Source of the DNA: Marinilabiliaceae bacterium UBA5488
Lineage (GTDB): Bacteria > Bacteroidota > Bacteroidia > Bacteroidales > Marinilabiliaceae
DNA length: 64,000 bases
Direction of reading: 5' to 3'
Assembly: GCA_002427105.1 (NCBI GenBank)
Contig: DIPM01000024.1
Span: 49,709-113,708, forward strand
The translations under genes were made by a program, and so were the position numbers. Positions 46,144 through 54,343 of the stretch are shown piece after piece (within the stretch, counting starts at the first letter, position 1; every line of letters begins with the position of its first letter). A model generated the notes under the pieces. That model searched no databases and had not been told where the DNA came from. It saw nothing but the letters and a program-made list of their open reading frames with translations.

Positions 46144-47238
46144 TTAGATTACATGACTTTCGTTTTTTCTAGCACTTCGCGAAAGAATGGGGCGGTGGAT
46201 ATAGTACATATTCACTGCCCCTTTGCTTTTTACTTTTCTGGATAGTCGTTTGATAATATAGTAGTAGTCCTTAATCAAGGAGTAAGTGGATTGTGAGATG
46301 TTAATCTGCATGGGAGCCGAGTAGCTTTGCATCCGAGATGCCGTGTTGACGGTATCGCCAAAAATATCAAAGGCGAGATTTTTTTCACTTACGATCCCGG
46401 CGATTATGTCGCCTGAGTTGAGTCCGATTCTTATCTCCCAATCTATTTTGTGCCTTAGATTATGCTCGATTATATATTGGCGCATGCGTTCAGCCATTTT
46501 CGCCGCAGCCAGAGCGTGATTACTATTCTCTGTCCACATTCCGCTTACTGCCATGTAGGCGTCGCCAATAGTCTTGATTCGGGTACACTTATGTTTTTCT
46601 GTAATCTCATCGAAGGCTGTGAAAATCGTTTGCAGCTCATCCAAAAGCCTTTTTGGCGACATCTTTTGCGACTTAATTGTAAAATCCACCAAATCGGCCA
46701 TTATAACCGTTACATTACGAAATCTGCGGGGCGCGATTTCGCCCTCAGCCTCAATTGCTTGCAGTACCTGTTCGGGAAGTAATCCGCGTAAGAGGTTATC
46801 GCTTTTTTTCTTTTCCAATTCAATCTGTTCTTTCTGAGTCTGCAGCTGATGTAGCCGGTCGCTGAGAGTTAGTGCGGTGCGAACTCTGGCGATAAGCTCA
46901 ACCGGTTCAACAGGTTTTTTAAGATAGTCCATTGCACCGGCCGAGAGGGCTGCCTTCACATGACTGGGGGTGGAGAAACCAGAAATCATAATGACCGGAA
47001 TATCTTTGGTTGAGGCGCTGCCCTGTAGGGTTTGCAAAGCTTCCAATCCTGAAAAGTCAGGCATCTCCCAGTCAAGGAGAATTAAATCGGGAGCATGACG
47101 TACGGCAAGGGTGCAGGCTTCATATCCGTTACGCGCTCTTACATAAGTGGCTTCGGGTAAGAATACGCTAAGTTGAGCTTTTATGAACTCTGCTAAGTAA
47201 TCTACGTCGTCGGCTATTAAAATTTTCGCACTCTCCAT
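46144..47238 (-). CDS. Receiver domain fused to class III adenylate cyclase
   Basis: A 364-residue cytoplasmic signalling protein. An N-terminal receiver (about 5-122) has acidic residues in IADDVD, phosphoacceptor Asp56 in LILLDWEMP, and Lys in DYLKKP. A short helical linker (about 125-165) ends LLRGLLPEQV. A class III nucleotidyl cyclase domain follows (about 172-350). Metal ligands Asp182 (VIMADLVDFT) and Asp226 (IGDAYM) are present. The adenine-selecting pair is Lys222 and Asp291, and the transition-state residues Asn298 and Arg302 are in DTVNTASRM, so an active adenylate rather than guanylate cyclase is predicted. The cognate kinase is not adjacent, making it an orphan receiver. A Crp/Fnr regulator lies at 60.2 kb, but a link is speculative. 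Confidence 0.94.
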   Translation of the reverse strand: MESAKILIADDVDYLAEFIKAQLSVFLPEATYVRARNGYEACTLAVRHAPDLILLDWEMPDFSGLEALQTLQGSASTKDIPVIMISGFSTPSHVKAALSAGAMDYLKKPVEPVELIARVRTALTLSDRLHQLQTQKEQIELEKKKSDNLLRGLLPEQVLQAIEAEGEIAPRRFRNVTVIMADLVDFTIKSQKMSPKRLLDELQTIFTAFDEITEKHKCTRIKTIGDAYMAVSGMWTENSNHALAAAKMAERMRQYIIEHNLRHKIDWEIRIGLNSGDIIAGIVSEKNLAFDIFGDTVNTASRMQSYSAPMQINISQSTYSLIKDYYYIIKRLSRKVKSKGAVNMYYIHRPILSRSARKNESHVI

Positions 47239-47460
47239 TATCTATTCTCTCTACTAGAAAAGCTATTATTAAGTTACTTAATTACACAACAATACTTTAT
47301 ACTGACTTTGGGACTGTTTTGTTATCTTAGGGCTAACGAAAGTAGATATTTTTCTTCAATGTGCGGATAATAAAGCCATTTTTCGTCCTGAGCCGCTATC
47401 TTAGAACCGACCCTTACATGCAGTTGCCCTGCAAACTTTTAGAGTGATGAGTGCAGGGCG

Positions 47461-47493
47461 TTGAATGATTATTAGCGATTCTTTTTAACTTTG
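47461..47493 (+). promoter_or_regulatory. hisS promoter: TTG-N22-TAACTTTG
   Basis: TTG at 47461-47463 and TAACTTTG at 47486-47493. The -7 box is a full match and the spacing is slightly long. It lies 43 nt before the hisS ATG. Confidence 0.6.
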
Positions 47494-47535
47494 CACAACT
47501 TTTTAGTTTAGGAAAATTCGAAATAAAACATCATA

Positions 47536-48900
47536 ATGGCTCAGAAACCATCAATACCAAAGGGCACAAGAGATTTTTCGCCCGCCGAAATGCTAAGGCG
47601 TAACTATATTTTTGATACGATCAAAGGAGTTTTTCAAATGTACGGTTATATGCCTATTGAAACTCCTGCAATGGAGAATCTGGAAACCCTGCTGGGAAAG
47701 TACGGTGAAGAGGGTGATAAGCTGCTTTTTAAGGTTCTTAATTCAGGCGATTATTTGTCGAAGGCCGATAAAGACCTTCTTGGCAGAGGCGACTCCAACA
47801 GGGTGGCTTTGCAGATAAGCGAAAAGGGTCTGCGCTACGATCTTACAGTTCCTTTTGCCCGCTTTGTTGTTCAGCACCAAAATGAATTAAGTTTTCCTTT
47901 TAAGAGATACCAGGTGCAGCCTGTTTGGCGCGCCGACAGGCCCCAAAAGGGGCGTTATCGCGAGTTTTATCAATGCGATGTGGATGTGATTGGTAGCGAC
48001 AGTTTGCTTAATGAAGTTGAGCTTTTACAGATTGTTGATGAGGTATATCGCCGCCTAAATATTAAGGTGCTGATAAAATTGAACAACCGTAAGGTTTTGG
48101 CAGGCATAGCAGAGATTATTGGCGAAACAGACCGCTTGGTTGATATTACTGTAGCCATCGATAAGCTTGATAAAATTGGTCTTGAAAAAGTCAGGCAGGA
48201 GCTTGCCGAACGCGGGTTGTCGCGGGAAGCAATAGAGAAATTAGAACCTATATTGGCAGTCAAAGGCAGTAATAATGAAAAACTGGCCTCGCTAAGAGAG
48301 ATACTTAAGGACTCAGAAACCGGGCTGCGGGGAGTTGAAGAGATTGAAACTGTCCTCAAGCTGGTTGGGGCTCTAAAGCTTGAAACCTCTGTTGAGCTCG
48401 ATTTAACTCTTGCCAGAGGCTTGAACTATTACACAGGCGCCATCTTTGAAGTTAAGGCCCTGGATGTTGAAATTGGCAGTATTACAGGTGGAGGCAGATA
48501 TGACGATTTAACCGGAATCTTCGGAATGCCGGGAATGTCGGGTGTTGGCATTTCTTTTGGTGCCGACAGGATTTTTGATGTTATGAATCAACTGGAGCTA
48601 TACCCCGAAGAGGTAAGTGTAGCCACCCAAGTTCTTTTTGTGAATTTTGGCGACAAGGAAGCGGCACACTGCCTGAAACTTGCAGCGGAGCTTCGCAGCA
48701 AAGGCATAAAAACCGAGGTCTATCCCGATAATGCCAAGATGAAAAAACAGATGGCTTACGCTGATAAAAAGCAAATAGGCTATGTGGCTCTTCTGGGTGA
48801 AAATGAGATTGCTAAGGGTTTGATTACCCTCAAAGACATGCATAGTGGTGAGCAAAGCTCCATCACTTTAGACGAGGTGGTTGAAAGAATAAAGGCTTAG
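47536..48900 (+). CDS. hisS: Histidyl-tRNA synthetase
   Basis: A class II synthetase that charges tRNA-His. The 454 residues contain KGTRDFSPAEMLRR near the N-terminus, motif 1 around 15-70, and motif 2 with RADRPQKGRYREFYQCDVDVIG. The histidine A segment LARGLNYYTGAIFEV and motif 3 GVGISFGADRIFDVM follow, then the C-terminal anticodon-binding domain (about 360-450). It is monocistronic, between the divergent cyclase gene and the convergent CpxP-like gene. A hairpin terminator follows directly. Confidence 0.97.
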   Translation: MAQKPSIPKGTRDFSPAEMLRRNYIFDTIKGVFQMYGYMPIETPAMENLETLLGKYGEEGDKLLFKVLNSGDYLSKADKDLLGRGDSNRVALQISEKGLRYDLTVPFARFVVQHQNELSFPFKRYQVQPVWRADRPQKGRYREFYQCDVDVIGSDSLLNEVELLQIVDEVYRRLNIKVLIKLNNRKVLAGIAEIIGETDRLVDITVAIDKLDKIGLEKVRQELAERGLSREAIEKLEPILAVKGSNNEKLASLREILKDSETGLRGVEEIETVLKLVGALKLETSVELDLTLARGLNYYTGAIFEVKALDVEIGSITGGGRYDDLTGIFGMPGMSGVGISFGADRIFDVMNQLELYPEEVSVATQVLFVNFGDKEAAHCLKLAAELRSKGIKTEVYPDNAKMKKQMAYADKKQIGYVALLGENEIAKGLITLKDMHSGEQSSITLDEVVERIKA

Positions 48901-48923
48901 CAAAACTGTAGCTTGGTGAAAAG

Positions 48924-48952
48924 TGCCGGCATTAGGATACCGGCATCTTTTC
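48924..48952 (+). terminator. hisS terminator overlapping the end of the convergent gene
   Basis: TGCCGG / CCGGCA stem with a 10-nt loop followed by TCTTTTCTTCT. The stem covers the stop codon region of the minus-strand gene at 48932. Confidence 0.65.
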
Positions 48953-49411
48953 TTCTCTTTTTGACGCTTCTTTCTTCTCTTTTATTTGGCGTATAAGGCG
49001 CATCCTGAATTCGTATTCCGCATCATAAAGCTTTATCACCTGATCGATAGTCAGAATCTTTTTGAACTCGTTATAGTAATATTTATCTAATTTGTCTTCT
49101 TCCCACTGCAGGGCTTTTTGCTTATCTAAAGACTCGGTCTTTGCCTTATCGGAAAGCTTGTCCAGATCCTTATTCATGGCCATTCTTTCTTTAACACGTG
49201 TGTGATGCAGACTGTCTTTTTTTGCTGAATACTCGTTATAGACAGGCCAGAATCTTTGGGCATCCGAGGTTGATAAGCCTATCTTCTCGGTCATAAAGGC
49301 TACCTTCTGAGCCTTCAGATGCTCTATTTTGTCAATATTCGAGCGTCCTTCCTGGGCGTATGATGCCAGTATTGATGCTGACATCAGTATTGTAATAATT
49401 AGCTTCTTCAT
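48932..49411 (-). CDS. Small periplasmic helical protein (CpxP/Spy-like) of an ECF sigma operon
   Basis: A 159-residue exported protein with a signal peptide (MKKLIITILMSASILASYAQ). The mature part is entirely helical and highly charged, with the spaced pattern of CpxP/Spy/zinc-resistance-type sensors: a segment KIGLSTSDAQRFWPVYNEY (about 43-61) followed by a long Lys/Glu helix. It is the last gene of the ECF sigma, anti-sigma-like, periplasmic helical protein run. Such third genes in Bacteroidota are thought to modulate the anti-sigma or act as stress sensors; the ligand here is unknown. It starts 21 bases after the membrane protein stop. Confidence 0.75.
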   Translation of the reverse strand: MKKLIITILMSASILASYAQEGRSNIDKIEHLKAQKVAFMTEKIGLSTSDAQRFWPVYNEYSAKKDSLHHTRVKERMAMNKDLDKLSDKAKTESLDKQKALQWEEDKLDKYYYNEFKKILTIDQVIKLYDAEYEFRMRLIRQIKEKKEASKREEKMPVS

Positions 49412-49432
49412 ACTATGGTAATTTTTTACTCA

Positions 49433-49840
49433 TTAATACATTAAAGTGAGCATAATAATATCCTCTTCTTTGATATTTTTGAAAAACAAGCTGTCGGGAT
49501 ATAACTCAAGGTCTGCATCTGCATCATTTGTTAGATATTCCATCAACTCATATTCGTTAAACCACTCGACTGCCGATTGTTCAATTTGCTGAATAATATC
49601 GGCCCGGGAATCTTGCTCACGTTCAAATAGTTGTTTGGGCAGAAAATTGTAAACCAAAGCAATAATTAGAAATGCTGCTGCCATTCCTATCCAGGGAACT
49701 ATCATGGATTTTTTTACCCTTGACAATCCTCCGGCTTCGCTGCCTTTGATGTTTTGCATCAAGCGCCCTTCAAAGCTATCGAAATAGCCCTCCGGGGTCT
49801 TGAAAGCATTCCTGTTATTTATATTTTTGTCTGTTGCCAT
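49433..49840 (-). CDS. Anti-sigma-factor-like single-span membrane protein
   Basis: A 135-residue protein with a cytoplasmic N-terminal part (about 1-45; TPEGYFDSFEGRLMQ), one membrane helix (about 47-67), and an acidic periplasmic tail (about 68-135). Located directly downstream of an ECF sigma gene with a 69-base gap, it has the layout of an anti-sigma factor that holds the sigma at the membrane. No ZAS zinc motif (HxxxCxxC) is visible. The YFDSFEGRL segment is common in proteins at this position in Bacteroidota. The function as an anti-sigma is therefore from context and topology, not from a recognized domain. Confidence 0.7.
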   Translation of the reverse strand: MATDKNINNRNAFKTPEGYFDSFEGRLMQNIKGSEAGGLSRVKKSMIVPWIGMAAAFLIIALVYNFLPKQLFEREQDSRADIIQQIEQSAVEWFNEYELMEYLTNDADADLELYPDSLFFKNIKEEDIIMLTLMY

Positions 49841-49909
49841 AATAGCGTTATTTTGGGGATTTGATGTTTAGACAATGTTGAAAGCTAAAGGTTTAATATC
49901 TTCTGTTTT

Positions 49910-50458
49910 CTAAAAAAGTTCCTGTTTTATCAGAGCCTCTATCTTACGTACAGCATGGAAATAGGAGGCCTTAAGGGCTCCAACCGAAGTCTCCAGAATT
50001 TCGGCCATTTCTTCATATTTCAGATTGTCGAAATACTTCATGTTAAATACTAAGCGCTGTTTGTCGGGCAAAGAAAGGATGCTTTTTTGAAGTCGCTTCT
50101 CGATTTCGTCACCTGAATAAAGCGGGTCGCTGTCTATGTGCCCCGAGAATACAATTTCCAGATCATCGGGTGAGGCAAGCAGCTCAGCGCGGCGCTTATT
50201 AAGAAAATTCAAGGCTTCATTGGTTGCAATTCTATATAGCCAGGTATATAAGGAGGAGTCGCCTCTAAATTTATCAAGGTTTTGCCAAACCTTGATAAAG
50301 CAGTTTTGGAGCAAGTCGTCGGCATCTTCGTGAACTATAACCATTTTACGTAAATGCCAATAAAGGCGCTGTTGGTGTTTTTTTACCAGCAGCGAGAAGG
50401 CGGCTTCACGTTGTTGCGTGTGCACCATAGCAACTATTTCGCGGTCATCGGGATGCAT
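49910..50458 (-). CDS. ECF-type RNA polymerase sigma factor
   Basis: From ATG 50458 the product has 182 residues starting MHPDDREIVAMV. The frame extends upstream to 50611 but would overlap ychF and add non-homologous hydrophobic residues. Sigma-2 (about 15-85) contains DADDLLQNCFIKVWQNL and SSLYTWLYRIATNEALNFL. Sigma-4 (about 125-178) has LPDKQRLVFNMKYFDNLKYEEMA and a helix-turn-helix ending SYFHAVRKIEALI. There is no sigma-3, as in all ECF factors. It is followed by a membrane anti-sigma-like protein and a periplasmic helical protein, a conserved stress-response arrangement. The promoter region is shared with divergent ychF. Confidence 0.93.
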   Translation of the reverse strand: MHPDDREIVAMVHTQQREAAFSLLVKKHQQRLYWHLRKMVIVHEDADDLLQNCFIKVWQNLDKFRGDSSLYTWLYRIATNEALNFLNKRRAELLASPDDLEIVFSGHIDSDPLYSGDEIEKRLQKSILSLPDKQRLVFNMKYFDNLKYEEMAEILETSVGALKASYFHAVRKIEALIKQELF

Positions 50459-50518
50459 ATATGGTCTTTTTCGGGCGATGAAGGTACGAAAAAGTATTAA
50501 AAACATCAGAAAATGCCT

Positions 50519-50526
50519 TACCTTTG
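50519..50526 (+). promoter_or_regulatory. -7 box upstream of ychF
   Basis: TACCTTTG (TAnnTTTG) 36 nt before the ychF ATG; no -33 TTG at normal spacing. Confidence 0.45.
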
Positions 50527-50561
50527 CGGGCTGAAAAATCAGCTTATAAAAAAAAATATAG

Positions 50562-51662
50562 ATGGCCTTAAAATGTGGTATTGTTGGATTGCCTAATGTT
50601 GGAAAGTCCACCTTGTTTAATTGTTTGTCTAACGCTAAAGCTCAATCGGCTAATTTTCCGTTTTGCACCATCGAGCCTAATGTTGGTGTTATCACTGTGC
50701 CTGATGAGAGGCTGACAGAATTGGAACGCCTCGTGAAGCCGCAAAGAGTTCAGCCCACAACAGTTGAGATTGTTGATATAGCCGGACTGGTAAAGGGCGC
50801 TAGCAAGGGGGAAGGCTTGGGCAACAAGTTTCTGGCCAATATCCGCGAGACCGACGCTATAATCCATGTTTTACGGTGCTTTGAGGATGATAACGTAACT
50901 CATGTTGATGGTTCGGTTGATCCTGTGCGCGACAAGGAAGTAATTGATATCGAGCTTCAGCTAAAAGACTTAGAGACTATTGAAGCACGCCTGCCTAAAG
51001 TTGAGAAGATAGCCAAAACATCGAAGGATCAGGACTCGAAAAAGCTCTTTGAAGTGATGGTGAAATATCGCGATGCGCTGCTATCGGGTAAATCTGCCAG
51101 AACTGTCGAACTGACCGATTCTGAACAGAAAGTTGGCCGTGAATTATTTTTGCTGACCAACAAGCCTGTAATGTATGTTTGCAATGTGGATGAGAGCTCC
51201 GTTTTGTCGGGCAACAAGCATGTTGAGGCAGTAACGAAGGCAGTTGCCGGCGAGAACGCAGAGGTGCTGATTATTGCTGCCCAGACTGAGGCTGAGATTG
51301 CTGAGCTTGAATCCTTTGAGGAAAGAAAGATGTTCCTGGAAGATTTGGGTCTGACTGAGTCGGGGGTTGCCAAACTGATACGCTCGGCATATAAGCTTCT
51401 TGATTTGCAAACATTTTTCACCGCCGGGGTAAAAGAAGTACGCGCATGGACTTTCCCCAAGGGCGCTCTTGCGCCCCAGGCAGCCGGAGTTATTCACTCC
51501 GATTTTGAAAAGGGCTTTATCCGTGCTGAAGTTATTAAGTATGAGAATTTCGTAAAGCTGGGTTCTGAGCAGGCTTGTAAGGAAGCAGGGAAGATGGCGG
51601 TAGAAGGCAAAGAGTATGTGGTAGCAGACGGCGACATAATGCACTTTAGATTTAATGTTTGA
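50562..51662 (+). CDS. ychF: Obg-like ATPase YchF
   Basis: A 366-residue P-loop ATPase of the Obg family, ribosome-associated and linked to oxidative stress response in other bacteria. The G1 motif is GLPNVGKST (about 9-17), followed by NCLSNAKAQSANFPFCTIEPNVG. G3 is DIAGLVKGASKGEGLGNKFL. The TGS domain (about 280-365) contains TFFTAGVKEVRAWTF. The replaced G4 motif (VCNVDE rather than NKxD) explains the ATP preference of this family. It is divergent from the ECF sigma gene, and no gene follows closely on its strand. Confidence 0.96.
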   Translation: MALKCGIVGLPNVGKSTLFNCLSNAKAQSANFPFCTIEPNVGVITVPDERLTELERLVKPQRVQPTTVEIVDIAGLVKGASKGEGLGNKFLANIRETDAIIHVLRCFEDDNVTHVDGSVDPVRDKEVIDIELQLKDLETIEARLPKVEKIAKTSKDQDSKKLFEVMVKYRDALLSGKSARTVELTDSEQKVGRELFLLTNKPVMYVCNVDESSVLSGNKHVEAVTKAVAGENAEVLIIAAQTEAEIAELESFEERKMFLEDLGLTESGVAKLIRSAYKLLDLQTFFTAGVKEVRAWTFPKGALAPQAAGVIHSDFEKGFIRAEVIKYENFVKLGSEQACKEAGKMAVEGKEYVVADGDIMHFRFNV

Positions 51663-51816
51663 TTTGTTTTTGTTTGCAAACTTCCGGCTGTGTTAAAAAC
51701 TTTATCGTTTTTGTGTCTGTTATAGTTTTAATTTGGGGCACTAAGCTATGTAAGTAATTAAAAAATAGTTAAATAATACTAATCCTGCTTAGTGCTCGCT
51801 CGTGTTATGAAAATTA

Positions 51817-52038
51817 ATGATTTTCTTTGTTGCGATGATAGACAGACTAAAAAGAGTATTTATTACCAGTAAAAAGAATAAGGAAGTGAGATTCAATGTT
51901 TTAAGAACGGAAGAGAAGGAGACTGAGGCGATCACCAGATTAAAGAGAAAGATTTTTATCTATTCAGTTGTAGAGGTGGTTATTGTGCTGGTCTTGATTG
52001 CCTTTGGCACATTTTTATTTAGCATTACGCTTTCATAA
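51817..52038 (+). CDS. Small single-span membrane protein
   Basis: A 73-residue frame with ATG 51817 and a second ATG at 51835 (MIDRLKRVF..., 67 residues). The N-terminal two-thirds is hydrophilic and Lys/Arg/Glu-rich, and a strong membrane helix occupies about 48-70. No domain is recognized. The amino-acid content looks coding rather than random, with a basic cytoplasmic segment followed by a helix. No promoter or terminator is obvious around it. It could be an uncharacterized membrane micro-protein; conservation in relatives would decide. Confidence 0.5.
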   Translation: MIFFVAMIDRLKRVFITSKKNKEVRFNVLRTEEKETEAITRLKRKIFIYSVVEVVIVLVLIAFGTFLFSITLS

Positions 52039-52132
52039 ATAGTTAAGTTTTTATTTAGCTTAGCTTTCTGTCATCACCTTAATTGACTCCTTAGCCTGTA
52101 TAAGATAATTACAGATGCTGACTTGTCTTTTT

Positions 52133-54337
52133 TTATTGTAAATGGTATCTTAGCTGGTCAAGCATAATTGGAATCTCTGCCTCTTCAACATTGTGTGTAA
52201 TCAATACTCCCTTATCGTTATTAAAAGATTCTAAGAAATCGTTCATTGAATTACCCGGAAAAGTAACACAGTCCTTGTACCATTTTAGAGCTTCCTGTCT
52301 GTCGCCTTTGCACCATTTTATATGCCCCATATTCATATAGTCATGTCTAGTGGGGTTTTCGTCGAGCAGCTTTAGAGAATACTTTTCGGCATGTTCAAAT
52401 TTGCCCAGAGCCAGTGCGCACCATACTATCGGGCGTCCAACTTTCTTGTTCCCGGGGTCAAGATACTCTACCTTAAAGTAATATTTGAGAGCCTCTTCAA
52501 AGTTTTTCAATTCCAATAAACAGTGGCCACTACTAACTTGGGTATGAATGCTGTCGGGTTGTATTTTTTCGGCCTCCTGATAATATTCAAGGGCTTTTTC
52601 AGGATTTTTCAGGTGGTGATAACAAAGGGCAATCTTTTTAAGATTCCATACCTGATTGTGGTCAAAAAGCTGCGCCTGCAAATATAGCTCCAGAGCTTTT
52701 TCATACTGCTTTAACTGTTGCATGCAAAAGGCCTGCTGTTGCAAAAGCTGCATAGTGGGCTCTGTTTTATCTATCAAAATGCTAAACACTTCCATTGCTT
52801 CTTTGTAACGATCTTTTTCAAAAAGATACTCGCCCAGCTTTAGATAGAAATCCGCCTCAGGCAATAGCTCTTGAATAAAACTACAGTTGTAAAAGTCCAA
52901 AGGAATAGCAAAGGGATCTTCAAAAGTGGCACGCTGCGGATGCAACTTGAAGAAACGATATAAATCCTGAATATAAAGATTGGATATGGTAAGCGCCTTC
53001 TTGTCGGATTGTATAAGACTGTCACTCTTTTCTACCTCGCTGACAGCGCCCAGCTCGGCCATAAACATTTGACCCATCATCTCTTTTTGGGCTGAGGGCA
53101 TTTGAGGAATGCTAAGGATAAGCGAATACTTGTCGGAGTTGCAGAGTATTCCCGAAAGAGCCATCCCCTCAAGAAGCTTAGCGTTTTTAAAGGCTCCTGA
53201 TTCATTTTTCAGGATTTCGTCAACCAAGGGGTTCGGCCAGGGGAAGGGCATGAACCAGTTTTCATTATGCGCGAAAAATGGAAAGTGCTTTAGCATCCTG
53301 AAAGTAGAAATGAACAAATCGGCGCCTTCCATCTGAAGGCGCGAGAATTCTTCAAGTTTTCCCATTAGTTCGGGAGAGTCGGAGAGAATATTCTCCCAAT
53401 CTGGATTCTTGCCTTCCTTTAAGCTGTCGCCAATGATATTATCCAAATCCAGGCGATCGCGCAGATTAGGGTGAATACGTGCTACCTCAGGCAGTATCTC
53501 ATCGCTTAACTTGCGTGCCAGTTTCTCGGTTTCGCTGGTTCGCATAATCTGAATTACTATGCTGCGCAAGACCTCTGTGTTGCTGTAACGCTCTTTAAGT
53601 TTTGTCAGCTGCCTGGTGATTTCCGGATAAAGTATCAGTCGTTTGTCGTATTTGTATAAAACCAGGTAGAGACCTACCAGGGCTCTTTGTTGAATTTCCT
53701 CGTTGGCATGAGCTGTTAATTGGAAAAGGAGCAATAAGGCCGCTTCATTAAAGTAGTGGAGAAGATGTATGGTGGTGGCACTAACCATAAGGCACTGCTG
53801 AGGCCATGGAAGACCGTCTTCCTTAAAGACATTCCGGATTATGTCGCCGGATGATTTGTAGAGTTCCCTTTGCGTCATAAGCATCTCAAAAATATGCTTC
53901 ACCGCAAGCTTAAAATCATCCGAAGTCTTCGAATATGAGCCTTCCATCAAGAGCATACGATCCATTTCACTGTGGCATAGCTGCAATTGCCCCTCCAGGT
54001 CTGGGGACTGCTTTTCCTTATGGCGTCTTAGGGTATCAAAATATATACCTTCGCCAAAGCGGCTGAGCAGCAAAATAAATACCTCGTCAGAGGTGTGAAA
54101 TATATCGGCAAGCACGTGATTGTATATCTTTTGGCTTTCGGGGTCTCTAAGCCCTTCTACTCTGTATTTTAGCAGACTTTTATAAGTCATTTCAATATCG
54201 TAGAGAGTATCAATAAGTGCAGCTTTTTGTGTCTCTTTTACCAATTCACGAAGGCTGTCAAGAGCATCTTTCAAACGTTTATTGTTCAAAAGGTTAGTTA
54301 TACGGCTCTGTTCTTTACGTATTTCTGCGTGTTGCAT
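52133..54337 (-). CDS. TPR-repeat protein in the tamA-tamB operon
   Basis: A 734-residue soluble protein without a signal peptide. The N-terminal half (about 1-470) is all-helical with no named domain. The C-terminal part (about 495-680) contains five or six tetratricopeptide repeats, clearest in RYKEAMEVFSILIDKTEP, YEKALELYLQAQLFDHNQV, PEKALEYYQEAEKIQPDSI and FEEALKYYFKVEYLDPGNK. It begins 6 bases after the TamB-like gene stop and is the last gene of the three-gene minus-strand operon. Being cytoplasmic by sequence, it cannot act directly in the periplasm with TamA/TamB. A scaffold or regulatory role for the operon is inferred only from position. Confidence 0.85.
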   Translation of the reverse strand: MQHAEIRKEQSRITNLLNNKRLKDALDSLRELVKETQKAALIDTLYDIEMTYKSLLKYRVEGLRDPESQKIYNHVLADIFHTSDEVFILLLSRFGEGIYFDTLRRHKEKQSPDLEGQLQLCHSEMDRMLLMEGSYSKTSDDFKLAVKHIFEMLMTQRELYKSSGDIIRNVFKEDGLPWPQQCLMVSATTIHLLHYFNEAALLLLFQLTAHANEEIQQRALVGLYLVLYKYDKRLILYPEITRQLTKLKERYSNTEVLRSIVIQIMRTSETEKLARKLSDEILPEVARIHPNLRDRLDLDNIIGDSLKEGKNPDWENILSDSPELMGKLEEFSRLQMEGADLFISTFRMLKHFPFFAHNENWFMPFPWPNPLVDEILKNESGAFKNAKLLEGMALSGILCNSDKYSLILSIPQMPSAQKEMMGQMFMAELGAVSEVEKSDSLIQSDKKALTISNLYIQDLYRFFKLHPQRATFEDPFAIPLDFYNCSFIQELLPEADFYLKLGEYLFEKDRYKEAMEVFSILIDKTEPTMQLLQQQAFCMQQLKQYEKALELYLQAQLFDHNQVWNLKKIALCYHHLKNPEKALEYYQEAEKIQPDSIHTQVSSGHCLLELKNFEEALKYYFKVEYLDPGNKKVGRPIVWCALALGKFEHAEKYSLKLLDENPTRHDYMNMGHIKWCKGDRQEALKWYKDCVTFPGNSMNDFLESFNNDKGVLITHNVEEAEIPIMLDQLRYHLQ

Positions 54338-54343
54338 CTTCGT

